Assembly (NCBI RefSeq): GCF_037040815.1
Contig: NZ_CP146232.1
Span: 992,001-1,056,000, forward strand
Reading direction: 5' to 3'
Source of the DNA: Pararoseomonas sp. SCSIO 73927
Lineage (GTDB): Bacteria > Pseudomonadota > Alphaproteobacteria > Acetobacterales > Acetobacteraceae
DNA length: 64,000 nucleotides
In this document: positions 25,754-34,387 of the stretch, one piece after another
Numbering within the stretch: the first letter of the stretch is position 1
Layout of the letters: each line of letters opens with the position of its first letter
Notes under the pieces: generated by a model
Told to the model about the DNA's origin: nothing
The model's input: only the letters and a program-made list of their open reading frames with translations
The model's database searches: none
Program-made: the position numbers and the translations under genes

Positions 25754-26845
25754 TCAGATAGCACCGGCCCGCACCATCGCGCCGGCGACCTCGCCGAACA
25801 GGTCCTGCGGCACGAAGGCCCCGGGGCGCGTGCGCGCCCAGAGCAGACGGGCCACCGCCGCCTCCTGCGCCACGGGAATGCCGGACCCCGCGGCCCTTTC
25901 GAGGATGCCGTCCGCCCGCGGCCCCTCGCCACGCGCCACCACGGAGGGCACGGGCGTCTCGCCGCGCACGAAGCGCACGCCGATGGCGATGGCGGGCTGC
26001 GTGCCCTCCGCCGGGGCGTGGAGGATGAGGGTCGCGGCCGCGGCGCCGCCGCGCGGGGCGGTGGCGGCGTCGCGCATCAGGGCGCGGCGGGCGGACTTCA
26101 CGTGCGGGTCGCCCTCCTGCTCCTTCCGCTCGCGCTTCTGCTCCGTCACGCTCATCCGCATGTCGCGGCCGAAGAGCCAGGACTGCAGCCCGAGGTCGCC
26201 GATGCCGACGGCGAGGAACACCAGGATCGCCGCCGCGATCATCGGCGTGCCGAGCGCGCTCACCAGCGAGACCTCGCAGCCGATGCCGCAGGACGGCGCC
26301 AGCAGCAGTGCCCGCAGCCCGCCCCAGAGCACCGCCACCAGCGCCGCCGCCAGCAGCACGGTCTTGGCGAGGGACTTCAGGAACTCCATGAGCGAGCGGA
26401 GGGAGAAGATGCGCTTGAATCCCTCCACCGGGTTGATCTTCTCCGGCTTCGGCGTCACCGGCTCCATCGAGAAGACGAGGCCGCGCAGCGCGACGATCGA
26501 GGCCAGGATCGCCACCCCCGGCACGATCAGCAGCAGCGGCAGGACGATCTGCGACACCGCCTCCTCCACCGCGCCCCGCAGCACGCCGATGCCGGCGGTG
26601 AGGCGCTCGGCCTGGTTCGGCGCGGCCACGGCGCGCGTCACCGCCTCACCCCCCGCCCGCACCAGGGCAGTGGCCACCGCGGCGAAGGTGCCGCCCGAGA
26701 GCAGCAGGAAGCCCGCGCCCGCGGCGAAGGTGGCGCCGGAGACGAGGTCCTTGCTGTTGGGGACCTGGCCCTTCTTGCGGGCATCGTCGAGCTTCTTCTT
26801 CGTCGCGGGGAGGCTTTTCTCCTCGCTGCTGTCGCCCCCGCTCAC
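25754..26845 (-). CDS. sctU: SctU export-apparatus switch protein lacking NPTH
   Basis: A 363-residue FlhB/YscU family protein of the inner-membrane export apparatus, which sets the switch between early and late substrates. The N-terminus SEEKSLPATKKKLDDARKKG, four membrane helices (about residues 30-60, 75-105, 140-170 and 180-215) and the linker QKRERKEQEGDPHVKSARR are typical. The conserved self-cleavage motif NPTH is not present. The equivalent position reads TQPA in AEGTQPAIAIGVRF, so cleavage is not expected by the usual chemistry. Overlaps sctT (ATGA). Everything else is intact, so the gene does not look decayed. Confidence 0.93.
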   Translation of the reverse strand: MSGGDSSEEKSLPATKKKLDDARKKGQVPNSKDLVSGATFAAGAGFLLLSGGTFAAVATALVRAGGEAVTRAVAAPNQAERLTAGIGVLRGAVEEAVSQIVLPLLLIVPGVAILASIVALRGLVFSMEPVTPKPEKINPVEGFKRIFSLRSLMEFLKSLAKTVLLAAALVAVLWGGLRALLLAPSCGIGCEVSLVSALGTPMIAAAILVFLAVGIGDLGLQSWLFGRDMRMSVTEQKRERKEQEGDPHVKSARRALMRDAATAPRGGAAAATLILHAPAEGTQPAIAIGVRFVRGETPVPSVVARGEGPRADGILERAAGSGIPVAQEAAVARLLWARTRPGAFVPQDLFGEVAGAMVRAGAI

Positions 26846-27642
26846 GGCGCGAAGCCCCGCAGCAGCTCCCCCGCGCCGGCGAGGGGCAGGAGGAGGTCGC
26901 GCAGGTAGTGCGGCAGGAAGATGGCGTAGAGCGGCAGGGAGACGACGAAGACGATGCCCTTCACCGCCATGGCGAGGTCGAACACGTTCAGCGCGGGCGC
27001 GAAGCGGCCCACCAGCGCGAGCGCCAGTTCCGTCAGCAGCAGCGCGATGAGGATCGGCGCGGCGAGGACGAGGCCGGAGCGCACGAGGTTGTCCAGCAGA
27101 ACCAGCGTCCGCAGCCCCGCCTCCGCCGAGAAGCGCGGCACCGCCTCCAGCGGCGGCCAGATCGCGTAGCTCTGGTAGATGGCGCCCGCCAGCAGCGACA
27201 TGCCGCCGCTGAGGAAGAAGATCGCGATCAGCGTCAGGCCCAGCAGCGTGCCGGTGATGCCCGCCTCGTTCGCCTGGGACGGGTCGGGGATGGTCGCCGC
27301 CTCCGACCCGCGCTGCTGGTCGATGAACTCGCCCGCCGCCTCGGCCGCCCAGAAGGGCACGCCGGTGACGAGGCCGAGCACGATGCCGATCACCGCCTCC
27401 TTCACCAGCAGGGCGAGCAGGATGTAGCCGCCCGTGCCAGCCGCCGCCACCTGCGGCGCGAGGCCGGGCACGAGCGGCATGGCGAGCGCGAAGGCGATGC
27501 CGCCGCGCAGCAGCCCCGTCAGCCCGAAGCGGGTGAAGAGCGGGTTGACAGCGAAGACGGCGAAGAGGCGCGCCGTCGCCAGCCCGAGCGCGACCATCGG
27601 CGCCAGGAGCAGGTCGAAGAGCTGGGCGAAGGCGCCTCCCAC
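26842..27642 (-). CDS. sctT: SctT export-apparatus protein
   Basis: A 266-residue FliR/YscT family integral membrane protein, part of the SctRST export gate. Hydrophobic helices cover residues about 10-35, 45-65, 70-100, 125-150, 180-205 and 210-240. Typical pieces are the charged ASEAGEFIDQQRGS-like region (here AAEAAGEFIDQQRGSE, about 103-118) and VLDNLVRSGLVLAAPILI. GTG start, eight bases after sctS. Overlaps sctU. Confidence 0.93.
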   Translation of the reverse strand: MGGAFAQLFDLLLAPMVALGLATARLFAVFAVNPLFTRFGLTGLLRGGIAFALAMPLVPGLAPQVAAAGTGGYILLALLVKEAVIGIVLGLVTGVPFWAAEAAGEFIDQQRGSEAATIPDPSQANEAGITGTLLGLTLIAIFFLSGGMSLLAGAIYQSYAIWPPLEAVPRFSAEAGLRTLVLLDNLVRSGLVLAAPILIALLLTELALALVGRFAPALNVFDLAMAVKGIVFVVSLPLYAIFLPHYLRDLLLPLAGAGELLRGFAP

Positions 27643-27649
27643 CCGCGCG

Positions 27650-27919
27650 TTACCTTGTGGCCGCCGGGAAGTCGGTCAGCACCCGCTCCGCCTGCCGCAG
27701 CACGGGCCCGCCGAGCAGCGGCCCGAGGATGGCGAGGGTGACGAGCACGGCCAGCAGCTTCGCCACCTGCGGCAGTGACTGGTCCTGGATCTGCGTCACG
27801 GCCTGCAGTAGCCCCACCACCAGCCCCACCGCCGCGGCGACGCCGAGGATCGGCAGCGAGAGCCAGAGCACCAATTGCAGGGACTGCGTGAGGTGGTGGA
27901 CGAGGGGCGAGGGATCCAT
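27650..27919 (-). CDS. sctS: SctS export-apparatus protein
   Basis: An 89-residue FliQ/YscS family protein with two membrane helices (about 14-42 and 50-75). The loop LLQAVTQIQDQSLPQVAKLL is the family signature. It packs around SctR and SctT in the export gate. Its ATG overlaps the sctR stop, as is usual in the conserved R-S-T-U order. Confidence 0.94.
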   Translation of the reverse strand: MDPSPLVHHLTQSLQLVLWLSLPILGVAAAVGLVVGLLQAVTQIQDQSLPQVAKLLAVLVTLAILGPLLGGPVLRQAERVLTDFPAATR

Positions 27920-28578
27920 CAGCCCCCTCCCGGCAGCGCGTAGGACAGCACCAGCCCGTGCGTGAGGCGGGACCAGCCATCCGCCAGCACGAAGACGAAG
28001 AGCTTGAAGGGCACGGAGATCACCAGCGGCGAGACCATCACCATCCCCATCGCCATCAGCACGTTGGAGACGAGCAGGTCGATGACGATGAAGGGCAGGT
28101 AGAGCAGGAAGCCGATCTCGAAGGCGCGCGTGAGTTCGGACACCACGAAGGCCGGCAGCAGCACGACGAAGTCGTTGGGGCCGGCGCCCGCCGCCGTGCC
28201 CTCCGGCCAGACGCGGGCGGCGGCGCTGAGGAGGAACTCGCGCTCCCGCTGGTCCGCGAAGCGCATCAGGAAGTCGCGCACGGGTTCCGAGGCGGCGCGC
28301 AAGGCGGCCAGCATTCCGTCCGGGCTCGACATGTCCGCCCCCTGCAACCCCGCCTGCACCGCGAGGATCAGCGGCACGGAGACATAGGCCGCCAGCGCCA
28401 CCGCGATCGCGTAGAGCACGAGGTTCGGCGGCGTCTGCTGCGTGCCGAGCGCGTTGCGCAGCAGGAAGAGCACCACCGCGATCTTGAGGAAGGCGGTGGC
28501 GGAGACGACGAAGAAGGGGATCAGCCCGACGGCGGCGACGCCCGCGATGATCGCGAGCAGGTCGGGGCGCACCTCCAT
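27919..28578 (-). CDS. sctR: SctR export-apparatus protein
   Basis: A 219-residue FliP/YscR family protein, the core of the export gate. Helices lie at about 7-38, 52-78, 155-178 and 183-210. Conserved stretches include FFVVSATAFLKIAVVLFLLRNALGTQQ, interrupted for brevity here as FLKIAVVLFLLRNALGTQQ, and VVSELTRAFEIGFLLYLPF with DLLVSNVLMAMGM. The length fits T3SS members, which lack the longer flagellar signal region. ATG start overlaps the sctQ stop. Confidence 0.95.
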   Translation of the reverse strand: MEVRPDLLAIIAGVAAVGLIPFFVVSATAFLKIAVVLFLLRNALGTQQTPPNLVLYAIAVALAAYVSVPLILAVQAGLQGADMSSPDGMLAALRAASEPVRDFLMRFADQREREFLLSAAARVWPEGTAAGAGPNDFVVLLPAFVVSELTRAFEIGFLLYLPFIVIDLLVSNVLMAMGMVMVSPLVISVPFKLFVFVLADGWSRLTHGLVLSYALPGGG

Positions 28579-29624
28579 CAGGACGCTCCGCGGCCGAGGG
28601 AGATCACGCGCACGGCGAGCACGCCCTCGCCCACCTGCACGATGCTGCCGCGCCCGACGCGGCGGCCGTTCGCCAGGATGTCCACCGTCGCGTTCTCCGG
28701 GTCCACCGGCAGGGGGAAGAGGTGGCCCGGCCCGGCCGCGGACAGCTCGGCGACCGGCACCTCCAGCCGCCCCAGCTCGAAGACGAGCCGCACGGGCAGC
28801 TCCTCCACCGAGGCGTCGTCCGGTCCCGTCGTATCCCCTGGCATCGCGGCCCAGTCCTCCATTCCGATTGCGCCCAGCCGACGGCGGGGCGTCAGCGCCT
28901 CGCATCCCCGCGGTCCCGGGCGGACGATCCATCCCTGCGCCTCGCCCACCACGGCCAGGGCCTCGCCGCGCCCGCGGCGGGCGGCGTCGAAGGGCAGCCC
29001 GTCGCCCGGGCGCAGCGCGGCGAAGTCGGACGCGGCGATCTCCGTCGCCCCGATCCGGAAGGAGACGGGCACGGTGAGCCAGGGCGGCGGCGGCAGCGGC
29101 CCGGGCGGCAGGGCGCCGAGCGCGCGCAGCAGCCGCGCCTCCGCCACCGCGGGCAGGGCGAGGCGCCCGGCCAGCGCCACCTCGCCCCCCGCCGTCAGCA
29201 GGGTCAGGCCCAGCGCGGGGCCGAAGGCGACGGGCGGTTCCGCGTCCAGCGAGACGGCCGCCATCGGCGCGTCCAGCGCCGCTTCCACCGCGCCGAGGAC
29301 GGGCTCCAGCAGCAGTTCCAGCAGCAGCGCGCCGCCCGCTCCCCGCGCGCCGGAGGCGGCGGGGTCCACCGCGCCCAGCAGCCGGTCGAAGGCGACCGCC
29401 GCGGCGGTGAGGGAGGCGGCGTGCCCGCCCACGGTGAAGCGCAGGCAGGCGGCGCCCGGCGGCACCTCGGCCGGCGCCGCCCCGACCAGCAGCGCGAGGC
29501 CGCCCGGCAGCGGCAGCGGCGCGCGCGGGGCGGCCAGAGCCCGGTGGCGGGCGACCCCTTCCGCGTCCAGCCGCGGCGCGCGCCAGGGGCGGGTGGCGTG
29601 AAGCGTCCCGGCGGGGATGTCCAT
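28578..29624 (-). CDS. sctQ: SctQ cytoplasmic sorting-platform protein
   Basis: A 348-residue YscQ/HrcQ protein. The C-terminal SPOA domain (about 275-345) shows LPVRLVFELGRLEVPVAEL and VDILANGRRVGRGSIVQV. A second, weaker SPOA-like domain (about 195-255) precedes it. It forms the cytoplasmic pods that receive substrates, together with SctK, SctL and SctN, all present here. ATG 29624 overlaps the sctO stop (ATGA); a GTG one codon upstream is possible. Uncut form, not the split HrcQa/HrcQb type. Confidence 0.88.
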   Translation of the reverse strand: MDIPAGTLHATRPWRAPRLDAEGVARHRALAAPRAPLPLPGGLALLVGAAPAEVPPGAACLRFTVGGHAASLTAAAVAFDRLLGAVDPAASGARGAGGALLLELLLEPVLGAVEAALDAPMAAVSLDAEPPVAFGPALGLTLLTAGGEVALAGRLALPAVAEARLLRALGALPPGPLPPPPWLTVPVSFRIGATEIAASDFAALRPGDGLPFDAARRGRGEALAVVGEAQGWIVRPGPRGCEALTPRRRLGAIGMEDWAAMPGDTTGPDDASVEELPVRLVFELGRLEVPVAELSAAGPGHLFPLPVDPENATVDILANGRRVGRGSIVQVGEGVLAVRVISLGRGAS

Positions 29625-30121
29625 CACCGCTCCTCCCCCTCGCCGCGCGGGCGGAGCAGCTCCGAGGCCTCCTCGATCTCCGCCTCGGCGCCGCGCTCCT
29701 CCTCGCGGCCCGCCTCGGCCTCCAGCCGCTCGTCCAGCGCGTCCCAGGCCTCGGCCCGGCGCAGCGCGGCGCGGTGGGTGGCGGCGGCGCGGTTCCGCAG
29801 GCGCTCGCGCTCGGCCAGCGCCGCCTCGCGCCGGCGCTTGAGATCGGCATAGGTGCCGGCGCGGGCGCCCAGATCCAGCAGACGCGCCGCCGTCTCGGCC
29901 ACGCGGCCGGGCGCGGCCTCCCCGCCCTCCGCCAGGTCGCGGATCGCGGCGGCGGATTGCGCGCGGCGCATCGCGTCGAAGGATCGGGCCATGCGGGCGG
30001 CGCGCTCGAGCTCGGCCTTCGCGGCCTCCGCCTCGGCGCCCGCGCGGGCGAGGTCGGCGGCGGCGCGGCGCTCCCGCGCACGGCGCAGGGCCTGCAGGGT
30101 GGCGACGTCCTCGCGCTTCAT
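29624..30121 (-). CDS. sctO: SctO stalk protein
   Basis: A 165-residue, almost entirely helical, Arg/Glu/Ala-rich coiled-coil protein between sctN and sctQ. Position, size and coiled coil match YscO/FliJ-type stalk proteins, which link the ATPase hexamer to SctV. Sequence of this family is poorly conserved, so the call rests on position and structure type. Both ends overlap the neighbouring genes. Confidence 0.78.
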   Translation of the reverse strand: MKREDVATLQALRRARERRAAADLARAGAEAEAAKAELERAARMARSFDAMRRAQSAAAIRDLAEGGEAAPGRVAETAARLLDLGARAGTYADLKRRREAALAERERLRNRAAATHRAALRRAEAWDALDERLEAEAGREEERGAEAEIEEASELLRPRGEGEER

Positions 30122-31434
30122 GCCGCCAGCTTCCGCAGCTTCGCCACCGTGGCCGCGAAGGGCGCGGGCCCCTCCCCCATCTGGCGCAGGAAGGCCTGGA
30201 TGGCGGCGTGCTTGGACAGCGCCTCGTCCGCCAGCGGGTCGGAGCCGGTGCGGTACTCGCCCACCCGCACCAGCAGCTCCACCTCCGCGTGCCGGGCCAG
30301 GAGGCGGCGGATCTTCGCGGCGGCGTCGCGGTGCGGGGCCTCCACCGCCGCGTCCATCACGCGGGAGCGGCTGGCGAGGGGGTCGATCGCCGGGTAGTGC
30401 TCCGCCTCCGCCAATTTGGGCGAGAGGATGAGGTGCCCGTCCAGGATGGACTTCACCTCCTCCGCCACGGGGTCGGAGGCGATCTCGCCCTCCAGCAGCA
30501 CGGTGTAGAAGGCGGTGATGGAGCCGCGCGGCGCCGGCCCCGCGCGCTCCAGCAGCCGCGGCAGCGCGGCGAAGACGGAGGGCGGGAAGCCGCGCCGCGT
30601 CGGGGGTTCGCCTGCGGCCAGCCCCACCTCGCGCCAGGCGCGGGCCAGGCGCGTCACGCTGTCCACCAGCAGCACCACGCGGCGGCCCTCGTCGCGGAAC
30701 CACTCGGCGATGGCGGTGGCGACCTGCGCGGCCTTCAGCCGCTCCAGCGCCGGGCGGTCGGAGGTGGCGGCGACCACCACGGCGCGGCGCAGGCCTTCCG
30801 GGCCCAGCGCGCGCTCCAGGAACTCCCGCACCTCGCGCCCGCGCTCGCCCACCAGGGCCACGACGAAGACATCGGCCTGCGCCCCGCGCACGATGCTAGC
30901 CACCAGCGAGGACTTGCCCGCGCCGGCCGGGCCGAAAATGCCCACGCGCTGGCCCTCGGCGCAGGTGGTCAGGGAATCGATCACGCGCACGCCGAGCGGC
31001 AGGGCGCGCGCCACCAGCGGGCGGTCCAGCGGCGGCGGCGCCGCGCCCTCCACCGGCACGCGCGGCAGGCCGTGCAGCGGCGCGCCGCCATCCAGCGGGT
31101 TGCCGAGCCCGTCCAGCACGCGGCCGAGCAGGGCCTCGCCCACCGGCGTCTCCAGCACGCGGCCCGTGGGCTCCACCGTGGCGGCGGCGGAGAGGCCGCC
31201 GCTGCCGCTGACGCGCGTCAGCACCGCGCGCGCGCCGGAGACGGCCACCACCTCCGCCAGCGAGGGTTCCTCTCCCGGTTGGCGCAGCCGGCACAGCTCG
31301 CCCACGCGCACGCCGCCGATCCGCGCCTCCACCGTGGTGCCGAGCACGCGCTCCACGCTGCCGAGCAGCGGGCGCGTGGGAATGGCGGAAACGCGGCCGG
31401 GCAGGCGCGCGGCGGCCTCGGCGAAGGGGTTCAT
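30118..31434 (-). CDS. sctN: SctN T3SS ATPase
   Basis: A 438-residue FliI/YscN family ATPase that unfolds and detaches substrates from chaperones. Walker A is GPAGAGKSS (near residue 168) and Walker B is [14 protein letters not shown] (near 250). [14 protein letters not shown] and the [14 protein letters not shown] region are also conserved. The N-terminal beta-barrel segment begins at [16 protein letters not shown] start overlaps the sctL stop. Confidence 0.96.
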   Translation of the reverse strand: MNPFAEAAARLPGRVSAIPTRPLLGSVERVLGTTVEARIGGVRVGELCRLRQPGEEPSLAEVVAVSGARAVLTRVSGSGGLSAAATVEPTGRVLETPVGEALLGRVLDGLGNPLDGGAPLHGLPRVPVEGAAPPPLDRPLVARALPLGVRVIDSLTTCAEGQRVGIFGPAGAGKSSLVASIVRGAQADVFVVALVGERGREVREFLERALGPEGLRRAVVVAATSDRPALERLKAAQVATAIAEWFRDEGRRVVLLVDSVTRLARAWREVGLAAGEPPTRRGFPPSVFAALPRLLERAGPAPRGSITAFYTVLLEGEIASDPVAEEVKSILDGHLILSPKLAEAEHYPAIDPLASRSRVMDAAVEAPHRDAAAKIRRLLARHAEVELLVRVGEYRTGSDPLADEALSKHAAIQAFLRQMGEGPAPFAATVAKLRKLAA

Positions 31435-31982
31435 GCCGGCTCCTCGTCGGGCAGGCCGAGGCCGCGGCGCAGCGCGCGCAGCTGGGCGGGGAGGCCGGCC
31501 TCCACATGGCCGAAGGCGGTTTCGACCACGCAATCCGCCTCGCCCAGGGCGGGGTCGGCGCGCAGGGTCACGCCATCCGCCCCGGCGAGGGCGGCGGAGA
31601 CGGCCTCCACCGCGCCCGGGGCCACGCGCAGCACCACCTCGCCCTGGGCGGAGAGCCCGCGCAGGGCATGGGCGGCGGCGGCGGCCACGCGCTCCGCGGA
31701 CGGCGCCTCACCTAGGATGTTCCGGAGCGCGGTTATCAGCGCCTCCGCCAGCATCGGCTCCGCGCGGGTCAGCGCCGCGCGGGTGGCGGCGGCGGTCTCG
31801 GCCAGCAGGCGGGTGGCGGCCGCGGCGCCCTCCGCGCGGCCGGTGCGGAGGCCTTCGGCATGGGCCGCCTCGCGCACGGAGGCGGCCTCCGCCCGCGCCG
31901 CGTCCAGAACGGCGCGCGCCTCCAGCAGCAGGCCGAGTTCGGAGGCCGGGATCACCCGGCCGAGCGGGCGCTGCGCGCTCAC
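31431..31982 (-). CDS. sctL: SctL stator protein
   Basis: A 183-residue helical protein of the YscL/FliH family that regulates and anchors the SctN ATPase. It starts with the usual [20 protein letters not shown], followed by an Ala-rich coiled coil. The C-terminal globular part includes [28 protein letters not shown], here cited in part as [22 protein letters not shown] start overlaps sctK (GTGA). Located directly before sctN. Confidence 0.88.
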   Translation of the reverse strand: MSAQRPLGRVIPASELGLLLEARAVLDAARAEAASVREAAHAEGLRTGRAEGAAAATRLLAETAAATRAALTRAEPMLAEALITALRNILGEAPSAERVAAAAAHALRGLSAQGEVVLRVAPGAVEAVSAALAGADGVTLRADPALGEADCVVETAFGHVEAGLPAQLRALRRGLGLPDEEPA

Positions 31983-32548
31983 GCGCCGTGGCCCAGGGCC
32001 AGCGGCGCGATGCCGGCGATCACCTTGCGCCCGGCCGCGGCGCGCGGGTCGTCGCCCTCCGGGATCGGGGGCTCCTCCAGCGGCCAGAACAGGCGCAGCG
32101 CCTCCGCGACCTCGTCCGGCAGCGCCTCACGCCAGGCGATCAGCAGCGCGGCGCCGTCCGTCCGCACCGCCTCGGCCAGCGGCTCGCCCTCCGCCCCCGG
32201 GAAGCACAGGTCGCCGTGGGCGAGCGCCGCGCGGCGCGCATCCGGCCCCAGCTCCGCCTCCAGCGCCGCCACGTCCGCCGCGCGCAGCAGCCCGCGGATC
32301 CGGCCGGCGTGCCAGGCGGCGCCGGCGAGCACGGCGGCGCGTTCCAGGACCTCGGCACCGGCCCGTGCCAGCGCGGCCTCGGCCGGGGGAAGGGCGGCCA
32401 GCGCCGCCTCGGCGCGCCCGGCGACAGCCCGCGCCAGCGCCAGGGTGCGCGCGCTCAGACGCGGCGAGGCCAGGAGGCGCTCGGCCACGGCGGCGGGCAG
32501 GCCCGGCGCGAGGCGCGCGGCCAGGCGGTCGGCGCGGGGCTCGTTCAC
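31979..32548 (-). CDS. sctK: SctK sorting-platform protein
   Basis: A 189-residue, Ala/Leu-rich helical protein between sctJ and sctL. This is the fixed position of SctK (YscK, rhizobial NolU-like), the adaptor joining the SctD ring to SctQ pods. The DLCFPGAEGEPLAEAVR and RLFWPLEEPP segments give the family feel, but the family diverges strongly. GTG start overlaps the sctJ stop. Confidence 0.7.
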   Translation of the reverse strand: MNEPRADRLAARLAPGLPAAVAERLLASPRLSARTLALARAVAGRAEAALAALPPAEAALARAGAEVLERAAVLAGAAWHAGRIRGLLRAADVAALEAELGPDARRAALAHGDLCFPGAEGEPLAEAVRTDGAALLIAWREALPDEVAEALRLFWPLEEPPIPEGDDPRAAAGRKVIAGIAPLALGHGA

Positions 32549-33417
32549 GGCCGGATGGCGCCCTGCGGCGCGGGCCGCCCGAGCGGCAGCGGGGCGCCGG
32601 CGGCGGTCAGGGCCGCCTGGCCCGGCAGAGCCGGGATCGCAGCGCGGCGCCGGAAGGCGAGCCAGCCCAGCCCGCCCAGCAGCAGGAGCAGCAGCACCGC
32701 GCCGCCGCCGATCAGCAGCCGCAGCACGCCCGCGCTGTCCGAGTGCACCCAGATGCCGAAGACCTGCTCCACCGCCGCCGGCTGCATCGTCCCCTCCCGC
32801 GCGGCCGGGGCCGTGGCGGGGACGAGGGTGACGGCCACGCGGTCATAGGCCAGCCCGGGCAGGGCGTTGGCGACGAGTTCCTTGATCTGCGGCACCAGCC
32901 CGGCCACCGCAGCCTCCGGCGCGTGGCGGATGAAGACGGAGGCGCTGCTCGGCGTCGTCTCACGCCGCAAGGGATCGTTCTCCGGCAGGACGAGGTGGAC
33001 GCGGGCGGAGAGCACGCCGTCGATCTCGCTGACGGTGCGGGATAGCTCCTGCCCCAGCGCCCAGACGTAGCGCGCCCGCTCCTCCGTCGGCGACGCGACG
33101 AGGCCCTCGCCGCGGAACACCTCGCCCATGGAGGAGAATTGCTGCCGCGGCAGCCCGGCGGAGCGCAGGATCTCCACCGCGTCGGCGAAGCGGGATTCGG
33201 GGATGAGGACGCTACTCATCCGCGCGGCGCCCGCCCCCGCGCCCGCGGCGGCTGCGGCCGTGCCGCGCTCGGCGGGAACCCCCGCGCGCAGCAGCACGGC
33301 GACGATCTCGTTCGCCTCGCGCTCCGACAGGTTGCGGTTCAGCTCCACCTTGCAGGCCGCCAGCAGCAGCAGCGGCAGCACCAGCAGGAGCGGGCGGAGC
33401 CGGCGGAGAGGCGGCAT
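32545..33417 (-). CDS. sctJ: SctJ inner-membrane ring lipoprotein
   Basis: A 290-residue YscJ/HrcJ protein. A lipoprotein signal (LLLVLPLLLLAACKVELN) has its lipobox Cys at residue 22. Two periplasmic ring-building domains follow: EREANEIVAVLLRAGVPAE and GVLSARVHLVLPENDPL. A C-terminal membrane helix (about 233-255) ends at RRRAA. It builds the inner ring with SctD. ATG overlaps the sctI-like stop. Confidence 0.95.
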   Translation of the reverse strand: MPPLRRLRPLLLVLPLLLLAACKVELNRNLSEREANEIVAVLLRAGVPAERGTAAAAAGAGAGAARMSSVLIPESRFADAVEILRSAGLPRQQFSSMGEVFRGEGLVASPTEERARYVWALGQELSRTVSEIDGVLSARVHLVLPENDPLRRETTPSSASVFIRHAPEAAVAGLVPQIKELVANALPGLAYDRVAVTLVPATAPAAREGTMQPAAVEQVFGIWVHSDSAGVLRLLIGGGAVLLLLLLGGLGWLAFRRRAAIPALPGQAALTAAGAPLPLGRPAPQGAIRP

Positions 33418-33866
33418 CACTGCCCCTTCATCAGCGTGTTGATGGAGCCCGTGAACTGCGTCGCCGCCTTGGCGACGAGGTGCGTCTCCATCGCGAAGTC
33501 GAAGGTGCGGACCACCATGCGGTACATGCCCTGCACGCCGGCCGGATCGCCCGCGGGCTGCGCGACCTGCACCGCGCCGGCGGGTGCGGCGGAACCGGGG
33601 GCGGGCGGGGCCGCGGGCACGCTCACGGCCTCGGGCCTCGCCATGGCGCCGGCGGCGTCGCGGGACATGGAATCGGCGCGGGCGCGGAAGGCCTGCAGCC
33701 CGTCGGCCACCTTCTGGGCCAGGGCCTCGGGCGGCGAGGCGGCGGCGCCGAGCTGGCGCAGCGCGTTCTGGAAGGCGTCGGCGGAGCCGGCGGGCAGCTG
33801 CGGCGCGGGCGCGATCGGCTGCGTGGCGGCGGGGCCGACGGGCATCGGGGGCGGCGGGATGGCCAT
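33417..33866 (-). CDS. sctI: SctI-like inner-rod protein
   Basis: A 149-residue protein with a Pro/Ala-rich N-terminal half and a helical C-terminus. The end (ETHLVAKAATQFTGSINTL followed by MKGQ) resembles the polymerising C-terminal helix of YscI/PrgJ/HrpB-type inner-rod proteins. It lies just before sctJ, where sctI is common. The family is weakly conserved, so this is a position-and-motif call. Confidence 0.7.
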   Translation of the reverse strand: MAIPPPPMPVGPAATQPIAPAPQLPAGSADAFQNALRQLGAAASPPEALAQKVADGLQAFRARADSMSRDAAGAMARPEAVSVPAAPPAPGSAAPAGAVQVAQPAGDPAGVQGMYRMVVRTFDFAMETHLVAKAATQFTGSINTLMKGQ

Positions 33867-34109
33867 GCTGGAGCCCTTCTCCTTCTCGCCGGCGGCGATC
33901 CGCTGGCGTGCTCTCCACCCGGCAGGGGGTGGCTGAATGCGGAACTGCCGCGCCTCACGGCCCGGCCTCTTGGCACGGATCGCGGCACGGCACACGGAAC
34001 CAGGGGAGCGGAGAGAGAGAGGAGAAGACCGCCCGGGCCGCGTGCCTCGCCGCGACCGGGCCGTCTGGCCGGGCCGCCGCGCAGCGGGCCGGGGCGGTGC
34101 GGGTGCCAG

Positions 34110-34382
34110 CTAGCGCCCGCCCATCCCGGCCCATCCGCAGGACCCGGGCCCGCCGCCGCCCGCCCCCGCGCCGCGGAAGCCCGCGAGGCGGAAAGGGGCG
34201 CCGGAGGGCGCCTGGAGGGGGGCCGGCAGGAGGATGGGGCGCGCGTCGACTCGCACCCCATCGCTGCCCAGCCCGTCGAGGGCCGCCTCCACCAGGCCGG
34301 CATCCAGCAGCAGCCCAACCCAGTCCTGGCCCTCAGGATCGGGGAGCAGCTCCGGCCCGGCGATGGGGGAGACAGCCTTCAT
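34110..34382 (-). CDS. 90-aa protein of unknown function in the T3SS operon
   Basis: The protein starts five bases after the stop of the preceding gene, so it is probably translated with it. The first 60 residues are ordinary (GQDWVGLLLDAGLVEAALDG) and the last 25 are Gly/Arg-rich. No family was recognised and no signal peptide is seen. Its place between a probable substrate and sctI suggests a small chaperone or assembly factor, but this is only a guess. The following 243 bases to sctI hold no gene that I can support. Confidence 0.5.
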   Translation of the reverse strand: MKAVSPIAGPELLPDPEGQDWVGLLLDAGLVEAALDGLGSDGVRVDARPILLPAPLQAPSGAPFRLAGFRGAGAGGGGPGSCGWAGMGGR

Positions 34383-34387
34383 GGTGT

